The notes beneath the pieces are model-generated. The model was given only the letters and a program-made list of their open reading frames with translations, was not told the DNA's origin and did no database searches. A stretch of 64,000 nucleotides of DNA from assembly GCF_025766255.1 (NCBI RefSeq), contig NW_026516691.1, positions 124,001-188,000 of the forward strand, given 5' to 3'. Shown here one piece after another: positions 24,675-37,246 of the stretch. Positions within the stretch are counted from its first letter, which is position 1, and the number at the start of each line of letters is the position of its first letter. This DNA comes from Zychaea mexicana (Eukaryota > Mucoromycota > Mucoromycetes > Mucorales > Lichtheimiaceae). A program made the translations under genes and the position numbers.

Positions 24675-24864
24675 GAGAAAATTAAAAAACAAGAGTTGGG
24701 AGAAGAAAGAGGATTAAAAGGAGGGCAAACCCGATCCAGCTGTCGGCGACTTAGCAGCGTGCAGGAATCGCTGGGGTTGAAATCCCAGAGTGACTACTGT
24801 TCCCAAAATTCAGAGCCTTGTGTGCAACAACACAGCGTTTTGCAACAAACGTACAGTAAACAAA
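24675..24864. promoter_or_regulatory. Bidirectional promoter of COX6A and NDUFB7
   Basis: 190 bp between the divergent start codons of two respiratory-chain genes. It contains palindromic-looking GC-rich stretches around 24730-24790 and no obvious TATA box on the COX6A side. It could be a shared respiratory-gene control region. Confidence 0.55.
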
Positions 24865-25274
24865 ATGACCGAAGGTATATAAAGTCAAGCAATAAAGAAG
24901 AAATTGCGTTTGCATGATGCCATTACACAATGCAAACTGAACTGCTGTTTCTCATTTGTATTAGTCGCATCTCAGTCCGCTATGGCCAAGTCGCGTGTTC
25001 CTCTTGAATACCGCGATTACTGTGCCAATCTGCTCATTAAGTTGAACAAGTGCCGTGGCGAGACTTTCTATTTGCCCTGGAAGTGCGAGAACGAGCGTCA
25101 TGCATACGAAAAATGCCAATACGATGAGTACGTTTTCTTTTGGATATTTACTTTTGTACAATTAAAGAAATTGTAGGTTTTCATTGAAAGTAGAACTAGA
25201 CTAACAGCGTCCTTTTTTTTTGGTTTGTTTATTTTAGCTTCAAGAAGCGTGTAGAGGCCAAGGCCGACGAATAA
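24865..25274 (+). CDS. NDUFB7: NADH dehydrogenase subunit NDUFB7 (B18)
   Basis: Accessory subunit of respiratory complex I with a twin Cx9C (CHCH) fold, imported into the intermembrane space. Three exons: 24865-24874 (MTE), 24965 to about 25126, and about 25239-25274. The protein reads VPLEYRDYCANLLIKLNKC then FYLPWKCENERHAYEKCQYDD, so both Cx9C pairs are visible (C-x8/9-C and C-x9-C), and it ends FKKRVEAKADE. The 10-nt first exon is inferred from a good donor/acceptor and phase; an alternative start is the Met before AKSRVP. About 83 aa, which is somewhat short at the C-terminus against animal proteins. Confidence 0.88.
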
Positions 25275-25443
25275 ATCACAAAACCATCATCCACTACACT
25301 ATTACACACCTACAGTCATCAACGCCACACAACCACAATAAACGAATAACACAAAAAAATTGTCTTTTTGTATTCCAACTGTACAATTATATATATTTCT
25401 TGTTTACGACTATACACACGTACACAGACACACACATTCAGAT

Positions 25444-28400
25444 CTATATCAGCGTTGCCCCTGAGTGATCGGACACGGTGGAAGCCCGAGCAGGATTTGC
25501 ACTGGTAGCAGAGTTGTTATCGGCAGCGAGATAATGCATCAACGATTCGAGATACACTTCGGCAAACGAGGACATGTAAAACTCGTGTTCGGAACAATGG
25601 CCACTGACAAAATTGTGCGCCAACTCATGACAAAATGTCATGAACCAGTAGATAAGCGCTTCTTTACGCTTTGCTTTGGATTGTGCTGAATCGTCCGTCT
25701 CGTGGAGCGCCACATAGTATCGTAGGTTCAAAAATAAGCTGCCGTTCACATTGAATGCAATTGTCGAGCCTTGTGTGTCATAAAATAAATGCAGGCTGCT
25801 TTCCTTGAGCTCAAAGACGGTTGCCAGTCCCTTGATAATGTCGACAAAACGGCTCATGGCACCGCTGTATTGTTGGTGCACGTCCTCTGCAACCACATCG
25901 CGGTATACATAAAAGGAGATTCCCTTGACACGGCCGGACGAAACAAGGTTTTGCTGTGGTTTGACATCGCAGTAGTAGTTGGATTCGGCGACTTGGTTGA
26001 TTTGCGGGCGCGAGAACAGGTGTTGGTCAGTATAGGATTTGCATGAATGGATGGCTCGACGTAAATTCTGCTTGACATTGGATGTGTAGTTGGGAGTGAT
26101 GGTTTCTTCTGCATCGGGTAACATAGGCTTTTTGACGGGTTGTTTTTCGGGTGTCTGCGGCTGTGGAAGTTCCTTCTCGATGGGCGATTTGGGAGGTGGT
26201 GGTGTGGGTGTGGATTGCCGTGAGCCTCTCCAAGACCAGATTCGATCCAGCAATCCTCCTGCCCCTCCTTGATCAGCGGGAACATTTTCCACGCCTTCAG
26301 AACGATGAGCGTTGTTGTTCTTGGCCTCTTGTGCTGCAACCTCTTTATCACTCTTGACCTCTGAATTGCGTGGGTAATCATTGTCATTCAAAAGCTTGTT
26401 GATGACATTCTCGGCGTGGTTCTCGCGTTCCTGTGCCAATAATTGCCGGACATAGCCTTCTTGACAATCGCCAAATACTTCGAGCACTTGTTTTGTGCAC
26501 TGGTCAAGTTGTGCCGGGGTAAGTGTTGGATGAATGGGTGATGTTGATGGCGGTGAGTGTATTGGGCTGCTTCGCTCCATTGGAGGGGAAATCTTTTGTT
26601 TCTCAACGTTTTTCCGGATGTTTAAAATACGGTCCACTGGAACACCTTTTCGTCGAAGACTTGTGAGTGTTGCAGTCAAGTATCGTTCAACTACAATCGC
26701 ATCGTTGAAGCGAACACGTGTAAATATTAAGGCGCATAACGCATTTGCGATATCGTAATAGTCTATCTCGCCCATGCTGGATATGTATATGGTGAAGCTG
26801 CTTTTATCGGTGCATGCAGTCGTCGGTTGTACATTGTGCTCGCCTGTATGTTTGAATTTTCGGTTGATTCTGAGCTCTTTTGCTTGGATCACCTTTGTAA
26901 TAAAGATTAGTTTTACACATAAATCTTGTTTTTTCTTTTTAAAAAAGTTGCTTACCTTTAAGTTTCTCTTTACATATTTTTCGTCGTGACACAACTCTTT
27001 TTGTCGCTGCGGGTTATCGCTCATCATTTGGTAGATGATGATGGGTACACGTTCAAAAATGGCATCAGTAACGGCTTTAGATCGATTAGTGACGCCCATA
27101 TTATAGCTATATGTATAGGTTTCTTTGATTTGTCTATCAATAAAAGCAAGAAGAATAGAGGTTAAGTCTTAGAGCCATTAGCACTAAAGAAGCATTTATT
27201 TACCTTGACAACCGATCGCTTCCCAAATGCGCATAGAACTCTTCGAGCAAAGGCTCCATGGGTGCTGATAGGGGTGAAAATATTTGCTGTGCCATGGTAT
27301 CGTCAATGATGAAAATATCGCTTGCTTGAGCCAGTCGATATTGAACGAATTCATCTTGTTCCTTTTGGTCATCATCGTTGTTGTTGTTGTTGTTGTCAGT
27401 TATACCATTTGTTGCGGCAGGTACTGTAAGTTGCTGCTGATCTGATCCTGGGCCGGATCCCATTTGACTCCGTTTGATACCAACGAGGAAAGGAGTATTT
27501 TTCATATCTTGCAATAACCGTCTATTGCTTTTGAGATGATAATACTGGCCCGCTATTTGTCTCAATACAGCCAAATAACGCTCGCCGCCACCACTGAGGT
27601 TCCAGAAGCGGGACGGATCCTTGACAAGCATGGATGCCAATTCCATGGTAGTGGGCTCGTCCTTGACACCGCATGAGCGTAGGAATGAATTGGCAAGTTG
27701 GCCAAAATCCACATATAAAAATAACTCTTTGTGGAAAGTCGCCTCTCCTGATTCAAAGTAGCACTGAGCAGGTTCTATCAAAACGGTATCGCCTTGATGG
27801 GATTTGACGGGAATAAACTTAACGTCACGCAGCTTGGGCCATTGCTCATAGCCGATATCACCCATACGACTTGCCATGTATTCAAATATCCGCTTGGCTT
27901 GAGTAACGTCCTTGGTGACTTTCTGTAGAAAGGCATCCACGAGTCGCTTAGCGTCTGGGTTTTCTCGGATCCCCAATTTGTCTCGGACGCAGACAAGGTC
28001 CCGGTGCAGCGCATGGAATCCAAGCACTTGAACGTCTGGGTTGGTAAAACAGTCTCTCGGCATTGAGTACGTTTTACCATCCGAGCATGGTAAGAACGTC
28101 ATATCAATTTGTGATGGATGATACGAATCTTCGTATTGTTTGTGGTTGTCTATGAAATAGTGTAGTGCCCGCATCTGCAGCTGCCGGTTGTTGGTTTCAG
28201 GCGATGCAAGTGTCAGGATGGTCGATACAGATGGTGAAGAAAGCAAGCCAAGCTTTTCCATGAATCGTGCTTCGTCACTGCCGGAGCGCCAGCCACCGCT
28301 ATTGCCACGGCTACCATTTTGCTGTTTCCAATCAATTAATGGCAAATTCAAGCTCCTGAGGTTCTCTGTAGGCATATAGAGATCCTTGGCCTTGTATCGA

Positions 28401-31222
28401 CGGTAAATTTGTTTCTGGCGCTTTTCGATCACAGGTTTGCCTTCTGCGTCAACTGCTCCAGTCTTACGTTCGACAGTCTTCGTCTTGGGCTCTTCGCCTT
28501 CTTTTGTAAAGATGGGTGTCTCGCGTAATCGAACCACTTCGGTCTGACTCAGCGTACTTTGAACACTTGTAAGATATTTCACCAGATCGACATGAGACCA
28601 GCTACCATCCGAGATTAGTCGGTCAAACACCAACTGTAGTTCTACGTGCTTTTTTTGTCACGGGAAACGATAGTATTGATGAGCAACTTCTTAATGTATA
28701 AGAGAAGATAGTTTTTAATCTCTCTACCTTTCGAACACCCAGTGCTGCAAGGAAAACATCGCTGATCGTATGCTTGGTATTTTCAAAACGGACAATTGGT
28801 AGGTCATCAAAAAGTTTGACAGTCTCAAAGTACGACTCGTGAGGTAGTTTCATACCATTTCTTGTAGGTACACACTTTTTGCCTTGCAATATCTTGCAGA
28901 TTTCGGCTTGACCTTTTGTAGAAGTATGACTGTATCCTCGAGAGACAACGAGCAGTGTACGTTCAGCAAACGTGGCAGATACTTCAAGCTCCTTGGCATT
29001 ATCAACGATATAGCGAACCCACTCAACCATAGATAGCTCACACCAATCTCTAACAGAGTATTAACAATAGCAACATCTTCTCAGCTTTCTTGATCCATAG
29101 CAAATCGTCCCACCATACAAATCAAAAACAGTAGCAACTTACCCAAAGCAAGTCGCAAGATCTGCGCTATAAAGCGACTTGCTCACAGAGAAAGGCAGCA
29201 CGGATTCAGGTACAGGCATATCAAGAGGAATCCTTTTTGGATTGATCCACCATTTGATGGTAGACAATGCCACCAACCGATCATTATTGTCTGTAGACAA
29301 AATAGCAGCATCCAGGAACCGCTTCCGTGCTTGAAGTATGTCTGCTCCAGCAATCCGTGCGTTTTTGTTTTGATCGATCCACCATTTCATGCACGCCGTC
29401 ATTTCGCTCGTGTTCAAAGGCCGAGCTTCCAATTCCTTGAGGACATCATTCATATCCAGCGTACGTAGAATACCAAACGATTTCAGCTTTTCTACACTAT
29501 CTTTGCAGGTTTGAAGCATCACGGGCGTAATCGTGGGAATCGTTTTTATAAAGTCATTCAAAAGCTGAGGCGAATTGAAAACAGGTTCTGGCAGGATGCG
29601 TGTCTGGGTAGCAGCCTGCACACCGTGTGATGTCATGACCATAGCAGGAGTTTTGCTTGATTTGAAGAATTGTTCTTCTTGCACACTACCGACAAGCGGA
29701 CTGGGCGTTGAGTTTTGAAATGTAAATGATGCTAATGCATGCGCTGCTTGTCTTTCCAACATGACTTTGGCGTCGTCTGCGGTAGTTGCAGCAGAAGACT
29801 TATCCACAACATCATTATAACCGACGAGTTCTCGATACAGCCGATGGATTTGCTCCATCTCGCTGTTGTAGACGATGCGACACAATAGGCCGCCGACCGC
29901 CAATAATTCAGTATTCCAAATGCGCAGATATCGTTCGGCAAAATCAATGCTTTCGCGTTCGACACTGGGAATGAATCGAGCAGCCATGTGTGAGCAGCAA
30001 CCGGTCGTTTGATGTGTTGGAAATCCAATAAAGACACGACCTTGGTTAGGGAAGGGTATCAGGTCTTTAAATATGGCACTATTGTTTTCCGACGCATCCA
30101 ATTCCTCGCGTCCGGTATACACTAGCTGGAAATTGGTCTGTTTGGGTGGTTTTTTCTTTGTTGATCGTTCCATTTCTCGTTCAAAGTTACGTGGTACGCT
30201 GACGTCGAGTGATGCTGTCACAACGCGTAGAAATATGTTGGCTTTTTCCATCGGAAGTCCCGAGGACGAATCAACAGGTCGTTTGTTGTAAATGAGTGAA
30301 AGCATGCTGGGTGGTGCGTATTTCTCTGTGCTCAGCTGGATTTTGCGCATACTAGCCCCGGTGATGGTGAACATACGTTGCGGTGATGAGGTGTGTACTT
30401 TTCGTGCGTCGACTGTCATCGTTTCTGGCTCGCCCATGCCCTTGTTGATGGAAAATATCACGTGCTGGTCGAACTTAACTGTAATTTTTCGCAGGTTGGC
30501 AGTAAATCCCTGGATAGGAAATGCAAGTGTTATTTATCACATAGTTTTATGAATAAGACCACACCTTGTTTTCTTACCATGCTCGTAGATAAGAACTTGG
30601 CAAAATCATCCAAGTTTGGTAACTCCATAGGCTCCCTTAAATCCATCAAAAATGAAGTCCAAGAATCCCGATTCTCTTCTGGCACATCAGCTCGTTTGGC
30701 AAAGAGCTGATCGCCTTTAAAATAGAATGCCATGCATTGTGATCCAGAGAACACACTATTACCAGAAAGTGATTCTTTCCGTTTAATCACATATGGAACC
30801 TATCCACCAAAGAATCGTTGACAGTAATAGTATGATTAAACAACTTACAATGGATTTTCACATACGGAAAACAACGAGTAAAACCCGACACCAAAGGCAC
30901 CAATCTTTTGCTCATCTGTATACAATTTTGTAAGTTTAGAAAAATATATAGTACGTACGAACACACATCTCACTTGATCAAAATAGTTTCTTTGTAGCCA
31001 ACTATTACCAGGATTTCCTTCAGCTATTCGTTTCAAACGAGACCAATCTTCAGGGCGGAACGGTATACCGTTATTCTTAAAAGTGATCTTATTCATTTTA
31101 GCGGACAGGTTGGGTTTGGTTGGATCGCTCTGACCGGTATGAAACTGAATCTCGACGGTTGTAGAAGTTGCGTCGTCTAATTGATCCCAGCACATACAAA
31201 GGGTATTAACTCATTACGTTTC

Positions 31223-31274
<52 letters not shown>

Positions 31275-31582
31275 TTTTTTTCTCTTTGCTGGTCTGCCAA
31301 GCTCTTTCAAGTACCACAGTTGACTCTCAAAGAAGACGGAACGGGCTTACCTGCATTCTGCATAAGTTCTCGATAGAGTACATATTCCGCGGAATAGCGG
31401 GCCAAGATCTTGTCGATAAGATGTCGTTGATTCACTATTTTTATCAATTGTAAGAGTCAGTCCCAAGGAAAATTGTATTATGCATTACGGAAATGCTTTG
31501 AATTTACAATACCCTCTACTTTTTCCTCGGTTCCTTCTCCACCCATCATATTGGAGCGTACAAGCTCCAAACGACTTTGCAT
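25444..31582 (-). CDS. Giant GHKL-ATPase protein (sacsin/DUF3684-like)
   Basis: Very large protein (~1,700 aa over about ten exons) with an N-terminal HSP90-like ATP-binding domain, resembling fungal DUF3684 proteins and the sacsin repeat start. The start at 31582 reads MQSRLELVRSNMMGGEG. The next exons give ILARYSAEYVLYRELMQ then NADDATSTTVEIQF, the N-box with its Asn and Asp ligands, then FKNNGIPFRPEDW and EQKIGAFGVGFYSLFSV, the glycine box. The following exons (30790-30530, 30461-29139, 29030-28623, 28633-27200, 27099-25444) are long, mostly unstructured to the eye, and include a Pro/Thr-rich linker near residue 1350. The end (HELAHNF...YMSSFAEVYLESLMHYL) looks like a metal-binding HExxH-type helix. 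Function unknown; chaperone-like activity is the usual guess for this fold. Confidence 0.78.
31226..31274. repeat. (CT)n(GT)n compound microsatellite
   Basis: About 32 bp of CT followed by about 17 bp of GT, inside an intron of the GHKL-ATPase gene. Frames across it are artefacts. Confidence 0.88.
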
Positions 31583-31955
31583 TGTGTTGTTGTTGGTGCT
31601 GGTATAAGGTAAGGAAATGTTCAGGAAATTTAGAGTGAGGGTGGAGGAGGGGGGTGAGGTGGCGGAACGTTAAGAAAGAGAGAAAGCCCAAGCGCAGCTC
31701 AATGCTTTGTCTCGATTCAGATACTTCTGTTGGATCTGCTGACCTCCTTTTTTTGGCTCAGGTACAGGTAAATCCGGTTTATAGAACTTTGTATCCCACA
31801 TATTTTATGCAGTGACAACATACATTTCCTTCTTACTCTGGGTAGTATAGCTTGTGCCGACTATTGCTGGTTGAGAAACAGTAAAAGCCTGCTACATACC
31901 TGTACTACTATTCACACATCGATTATCTATTGTTTGAGCAATTGACTATACACAA

Positions 31956-32172
31956 TTACAAAGTCTGGACAATTAGATTCAATAGAGCTTCTATACGGAT
32001 ACGACCACGTTTTTGATGTTTAATTGACCAGCCGTGATAAGTCACAGCGGCTTTTTCGCATTGATGTGTTCGGTTGGCGTTGAAACTATCTTTGAGCGCA
32101 TGCGCTGTGTTTTCAATCCAGGCAACTTTTTGTAGCCCGTAGATATTATAATGAAGGGCAATGGTTTAGCTC
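31956..32172 (-). pseudogene. Possible coding relic without start
   Basis: A minus-strand frame of about 70 codons reads like protein (HYNIYGLQKVAWIENTAHAL, TYHGWSIKHQKRGRIRIE, ending IVQTL and a stop) but has no Met and is preceded by a stop codon. It lies in the 846-bp gap between the GHKL gene and lumazine synthase. The basic helical tail would suit a transposon-encoded protein. No family assigned. Confidence 0.3.
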
Positions 32173-32428
32173 TTCTATACTGGAAGTCCAAAATCTACTT
32201 TGCTCCTATGCTAACAGTATCTTCTACTGCTACATATTTAAGAGAAAGGGTTAAGCTTTTCTTCGTGGTTCTAATATCTCCGTGAAATCTACACGCAGTG
32301 TTAAAAAAGATGTCAGTCGGACTGGGGAAGTATTAGCCGATGACTGATCGTGTAGTAACGCTGAATAATTATATTTCACACTTGCTCTTTTATATTTACT
32401 CTTTCCCTTCCTGTTGCTTTGAAAAACA

Positions 32429-33141
32429 ATGAGTGAAAAGACTTTTGAAAAAGGTGTCTCTGATCCTACCCAGAAACTCGATGGCTCCGGCCTTCGCATC
32501 TGCATCGTCCATACGCGATGGAACTATGCTCTCGTCGACAACATGTACAAGAGCGTATATGAAACCTTGATCAACAAGTACGGTGTGTTGGCAGAAAACA
32601 TTTTCACTGTGAGTAGTAGAACGGAATGGTCAACAAAAGCTTTTGCAACAAGACTATGTGGAAATGGATTGGGGAGAAAAAGGGTGACACTTCGTACACA
32701 ACATAGAGGAGGCTAATGTGCAAACCAATTCCCTAGGATACCGTGTCCGGATCGTATGAATTGCCCATGGCTGCCAAGCAACTGATTGACGCGTCCAAGT
32801 CTCAAGCTTCTGCCACTGCTAGCGATTTGCTTGGATCCCCTTCGCCTGCCAATAAGGAGGGCAAGTCTAGCAAGAAGACGGGGCCTTTTGATGCAGTGAT
32901 CTGTCTCGGTATTGTTATCAAGGGTGGCACTGCTCACTTTGAATACATTTGCGATGCTGTCACTCACGGTATTATGCGCGTTCAATTGGATACCGGCGTC
33001 CCCGTCATCTTTGGTGTTTTGACTTGCTACAACGATGAGCAGGCCATTGCCCGCTCTAGCACAGAGGAAGGTTTCCATCATTCGGAAGAGTGGGCCGCTG
33101 CTGCTGTTGAATCAGCTCTTCGTACCAACCGCAAGCTGTAA
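32429..33141 (+). CDS. RIB4: 6,7-dimethyl-8-ribityllumazine synthase
   Basis: Penultimate enzyme of riboflavin synthesis: condenses ribitylaminouracil with dihydroxybutanone phosphate. Two exons, 32429-32608 and 32737-33141, join in phase to give 194 aa. Seen: IVHTRWN near residue 30 (substrate-binding aromatic), [34 protein letters not shown] (the GxxIxGxTxHFE loop), [20 protein letters not shown], and the C-terminal [12 protein letters not shown] helix. A Ser/Lys-rich insert of about 25 residues ([20 protein letters not shown]) sits before the substrate loop, making it longer than bacterial enzymes; such inserts occur in fungi. Divergent from the GHKL gene. Confidence 0.95.
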
Positions 33142-33424
33142 GAAACGAACAAAAACGAAAACATCAGGGAAGCATTACCTCTCCCTATATATATAAGCAT
33201 ATGTATATATATAAATATATATCATTGTTACGTACTAAGATAGTAAATATATTGGCTCTATTGAACTTGAATGGTACGTTGTTGGGAATTTGTTTGTTGG
33301 TGTTCACTTGTCGTCGTTGTGGGTATGTTCATCAAAGCACTGCCTTAACGTCTTCATCATTACTACTACGAGCAGCTGCAGGTAGCCGCGAAAAAAAAAA
33401 GGTCGGTTTGAATGATGCAAACAT

Positions 33425-34325
33425 TTATTCAGCTATGGCACTGGATAAAACAGCTGTACAGGCTAGTGGCTGGTACAGCTCCTTGTCGACCTTTGCCATC
33501 TTTGCGTGCACGTCCGCCGTTGTGTTTACGTGTGGATATGCTACAACCGGCTTCGGTTTATCCAAAAATCTGCAAAGGCGGGTCCACCCTTCCCCCAGTT
33601 CCATCACTAGTAAACGCTCTGGAGCCACAAACGTCTTTACCCATTCGTTATGCTGGATAAATTTTTGCTTGATAGCTTCCTCATCCTCAAACATTCCTGG
33701 AATATCGCGTGCGCCGTCTAAAACGACACGCCGGGACACACGGGATTTAGGTCTATCTAAGAGGTGCTTTGGCCTTTCACGCTTCCGGAATATCGTGTTT
33801 GCCATGGATCGATACCTAAATTGATGTTAGTTTTGAAAGGGTGGTTTTCTGCTGAGCAAGTAACGACATAATGTGGCAAGAGTTCGTAGCTACGTAAAGA
33901 CATTATAAGATAGATATATATACCAGCTATTAGGATCGCGTACAGTCAATATCACTTTAGCATCTGGATATTTCAGCATTAATGGTTCCAGCAAAACACA
34001 CGTTGGCCAATCCAAAGCAGCATCAAAGTCTTCGTACATATAGTCGAAGTCCGCTTCTTCTTCGGGGTGCTCGTACGCCTCGATGAACATATCTGCACGT
34101 CCACCTTCATCGTTGAAGGTCTTCCTATGATGTGTCTTGTACCTATTGATGCGTGTGAAAAAAAAAGGTGCTTTTGTTCAATAGGTCAACTTAATCATGT
34201 TTTATGGCATGTCCTAATAAATACATAGTAGAAAAAGATATTCACCCTAGCATATCTAATGCTACACGCAAACTATCGGTACCCGTTCTGCCATAACCTG
34301 CACCGATTATCTTGAGCGGAGCCAT
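33425..34325 (-). CDS. Sulfotransferase-family protein, paralogue 1
   Basis: P-loop sulfotransferase-like protein (Sulfotransfer_4 type), predicted soluble; substrate unknown. Three exons: about 34325-34246 (MAPLKIIGAGYGRTGTDSLRVAL), about 34145-33926, and about 33818-33425. GYGRTGTDSL is the 5'-phosphosulfate-binding loop. Downstream are FDAALDWPTCVLLEPLM and AKVILTVRDPNSW, the latter marking the 3'-phosphate-binding strand. The C-terminus (LLVMELGEGWTRLCRFL) is typical. It is clearly homologous to the two copies at 35.0-35.8 and 48.2-49.0 kb but more diverged, and it lies outside their duplication. Its C-terminal tail is longer. Confidence 0.8.
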
Positions 34326-35037
34326 TTATTACAGGTATTCGTAAAAGTTGTCATATACAGAAAAAGGATTCTGAGCTTTTATATGCATTTAGCCCAATGC
34401 ACCGCCATACGCCACGGGGTACCCACACATGCATATATGCCGCCAACACTACGCCATCAACAGCTATGCTGCAGGTTCCTAATTCGTAGCAGATCGGCTG
34501 ACTGAACTTTCTCTTTACTTGCGTAAACATATTAGCGTATGGTTGCATTTTATGTTTATTGATGTTTAAGTTGTACCTATCAGATGACCAGCTTTCCGTT
34601 AAGCAAGCTCATACGCTCTACTGTGTATTAGACTTTGGAATTATACGATATCTGAAGGATTTGTTGAGCCGATTTTAAAGCATAAGGCCACGTGTTTCTT
34701 ATTGCGGATTTATTTCCATTTTCTCAGGTCAAATATTACTTGAGAGGTAGTAAAGTAATCGTCGTACATTCCTCATGCTTTTGATGTATGACTAAATTAT
34801 GTTGTCTTACAGCTTTTATCTGGAATAACCATTATACATGCAAACATACAGTAGTTCTTGCTTTATATTATACAAGATATTCTTACACTGGTAAAATTAT
34901 TTCAGTCGATAAGCCTTAGGTTTCGATAGGATGAAATGATCTTTGAGCTACAATAATGATGAGCGGCCTATCACTGTTTGACAGTATTCACTATCAATAT
35001 ACTTCCATTTCAACGACAATTACAAAGCGACTTCAAC
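34326..35037. other. Intergenic between two sulfotransferase paralogues
   Basis: About 700 bp, AT-rich, with no supportable gene. It ends where the inverted duplication begins. Confidence 0.5.
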
Positions 35038-35049
35038 CAGTAAATAAAG

Positions 35050-35817
35050 TTAAGGAAAAGTCAGCTCGGGAAACCTTTTGCGCATATCCGATGTTTTGTT
35101 TACATTGGGGTAGTCTACATTCGACGGCACAGGCACGTCCAAAAAATCGCAGAGTCGATCCCATCCTTCACCGAGTTGCATGACTAGCAGACGCTCTTTG
35201 GGGACGATACGCTTGACACGCTCGTTGTGCTTTACAAACTTGGCTTTCAATGCAACTTCATCGTTGAACAGGTCAGGGTTATCGAATGCACCATCCAGGA
35301 TGATTTTCCCAACCATGTTGACTTTGGGTTTATTTTGCCTGCTTGGATCACGGCGTGAGGCATTGTGTATGAGGAAAATAGTGTTTCTCATTGACTGGTA
35401 CCTAATGTACGTACATTAGTTGATTTACTCTTATAAAAATGACGGATATTATGTAACGTACCAGCTATTAGGATCCCGTACCGTCAAGATCACTTTGGCG
35501 TCGGGATATTTTTGCATCAATGGCTCAAGAAAGGAGCATGTAGGCCAATCTACAGCCGCATCAAATCCGTCGTATATAAAATCCCAATGAACAGCTTTCT
35601 CTGGATCCTCGTAGGCTTCAGTAAACATCTCTGTACGCCCGCCCTCTTCATTGTATGATTTCATGTGATGGGTTGTGTAGCTTAAGAATACAGCAAAAGA
35701 GGTTGATACTTGGATTCTTTTTATGCAGAACTGTACTAAGAAACGTACCCGAGTATATTGAGCGCAGTGCGTGCCTGTTCTTCCATATCCTGCTCCAATA
35801 ATTTTCAAGGGTGCCAT
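35050..35817 (-). pseudogene. Sulfotransferase paralogue 2, broken in its PAPS loop
   Basis: Copy of the paralogue at 48.2 kb in the left arm. Start MAPLKIIGAGYGRTGT at 35817, then an 11-bp deletion relative to the other copy, between two GCAC tetranucleotides, shifts the frame right after RTGT and removes the DSL of the phosphosulfate loop. Downstream exons (about 35668-35463 and 35398-35050) stay open and almost identical to the intact copy (FDAAVDWPTCSFLEPLM, AKVILTVRDPNSW). The loss is therefore recent or the downstream part is simply not yet decayed. An unusual splice could in theory bypass it, but I see no candidate. Confidence 0.75.
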
Positions 35818-37173
35818 GTGTCTAGTAAGGTCTATCAGCGTCGACTTGGTTCAGTTATGCTTTATATAGAAAAATATGCGCGCTATATCGGCCTTTTTTC
35901 AGAAAAGGTCGCATCGGCAGCACGGTCGCGCCTTTGTGCTACGCATGATCTTGATAGCTACTGCAAGTGGTATATGCTTATATTTCCAAAAAGAACCTGT
36001 TTCTATTAAGCGTAAATCAGATATAATGTCGATGTCAATATCACACTTTTGTGAATTGACAGCCTTTTGCTGCTTGGACCACCAAGAGCTTGTGTATCGA
36101 AGCACATTGTGTATACTGCTCACTATAATAATCTAGCTTGCCGGGTTATCGTCGCACATTCGTCAAATGGCTCACAGTATCTTACGAAGAACGACTACAA
36201 TCTACGCTCCTGTTTTTAAAAGCAGTTTCCTAAAGTCAGTAGCAGGACCATCTCACATCATCTTATACTACAATAATGTACACAATATATTCCTCTGCAT
36301 TCCTTTACTATTCGACCGGTGCTATTGAATTTTGCAAAGCGACTGTCATGAACATACCTCAAACTGCATACTATGATCATCCCTCAAACTTGATGACTGT
36401 ATAATTACATAATACATTTCCCAACGTTGATATCGACAAACATCACCATCCGACTTTTCAACCTCAATGGTAATTTCTCCGTTTACTCGCTTTATTGAAG
36501 TCCCATAGCAACATATACCATATTCTTTGCATAACAAAACGACAACCAGTTACCTTGTAACTTGCTATTTCGTCATCATCTGATCACCTACCTTCTTGTC
36601 TTATCCTGTTCTTGCTGAAAGCAACCAACACATTCTTGTCCGATCTTTCTGTCCTCGTCTTGCTCTCCTCTGTTATTGTCTTGCGTAGTCCTTGTCCGCA
36701 CCTTGCAGCGATGATCTTAAGAACTTGACTGAGACAGCTCTGTGTTATTGTAAGATGCAAATCATTAAAACAGACATTATACACGAGTCCTTATTAATGT
36801 TGGATCATATTAAAATATATCAATCACACAACCGTACGCTGTAATCAGAATATAAATACACAGCTTTCACAACAGAAACAGTGCAACACTGTGGAATTCG
36901 ATATAAGAGTATCATTTCAGCGCAATAGTAGTTGACTTGGCTTAGTGATTGAGATCAGATACTTTTGAGACGCGTATATGATATCGTTCAAGTATAATAG
37001 TCATGAATTAAAAAAATTAGTGCACAGTGGCAATACATTTCACTTCTCCAGAAGCTTGTGATCAAGCGGGATAGCTACGAAAACAATAAAAAACAGTGAC
37101 ACAAAAAAGAAAAGAAAAAAACGGTATTTTTACAAAAGAAAGATCTGAGCAGTTGATTCTGCTCTTCGAATGC

Positions 37174-37246
37174 TGACCCCTGAGCGACTCGAACGCCCAA
37201 CCTTACGATCTGGAGTCGTACGCGCTGCCATTTGCGCCAAGGAGTC
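37174..37246 (-). tRNA. tRNA-Trp (CCA), left copy
   Basis: 73-nt cloverleaf on the minus strand: acceptor GACTCCT pairs with AGGGGTC, D-stem GCGC/GCGC, anticodon loop CTCCAGA in a TACGA/TCGTA stem (anticodon CCA), T-arm with loop TTCGAGT. No intron. It lies inside the left arm of the inverted duplication; the other arm has the same gene. Confidence 0.92.

Noticed and set aside
36346..36784. Two open frames conserved in both arms of the inverted duplication
   Set aside because: They are open in both arms, but most differences between copies change residues and no start, splice or family is evident; treated as part of the repeat.
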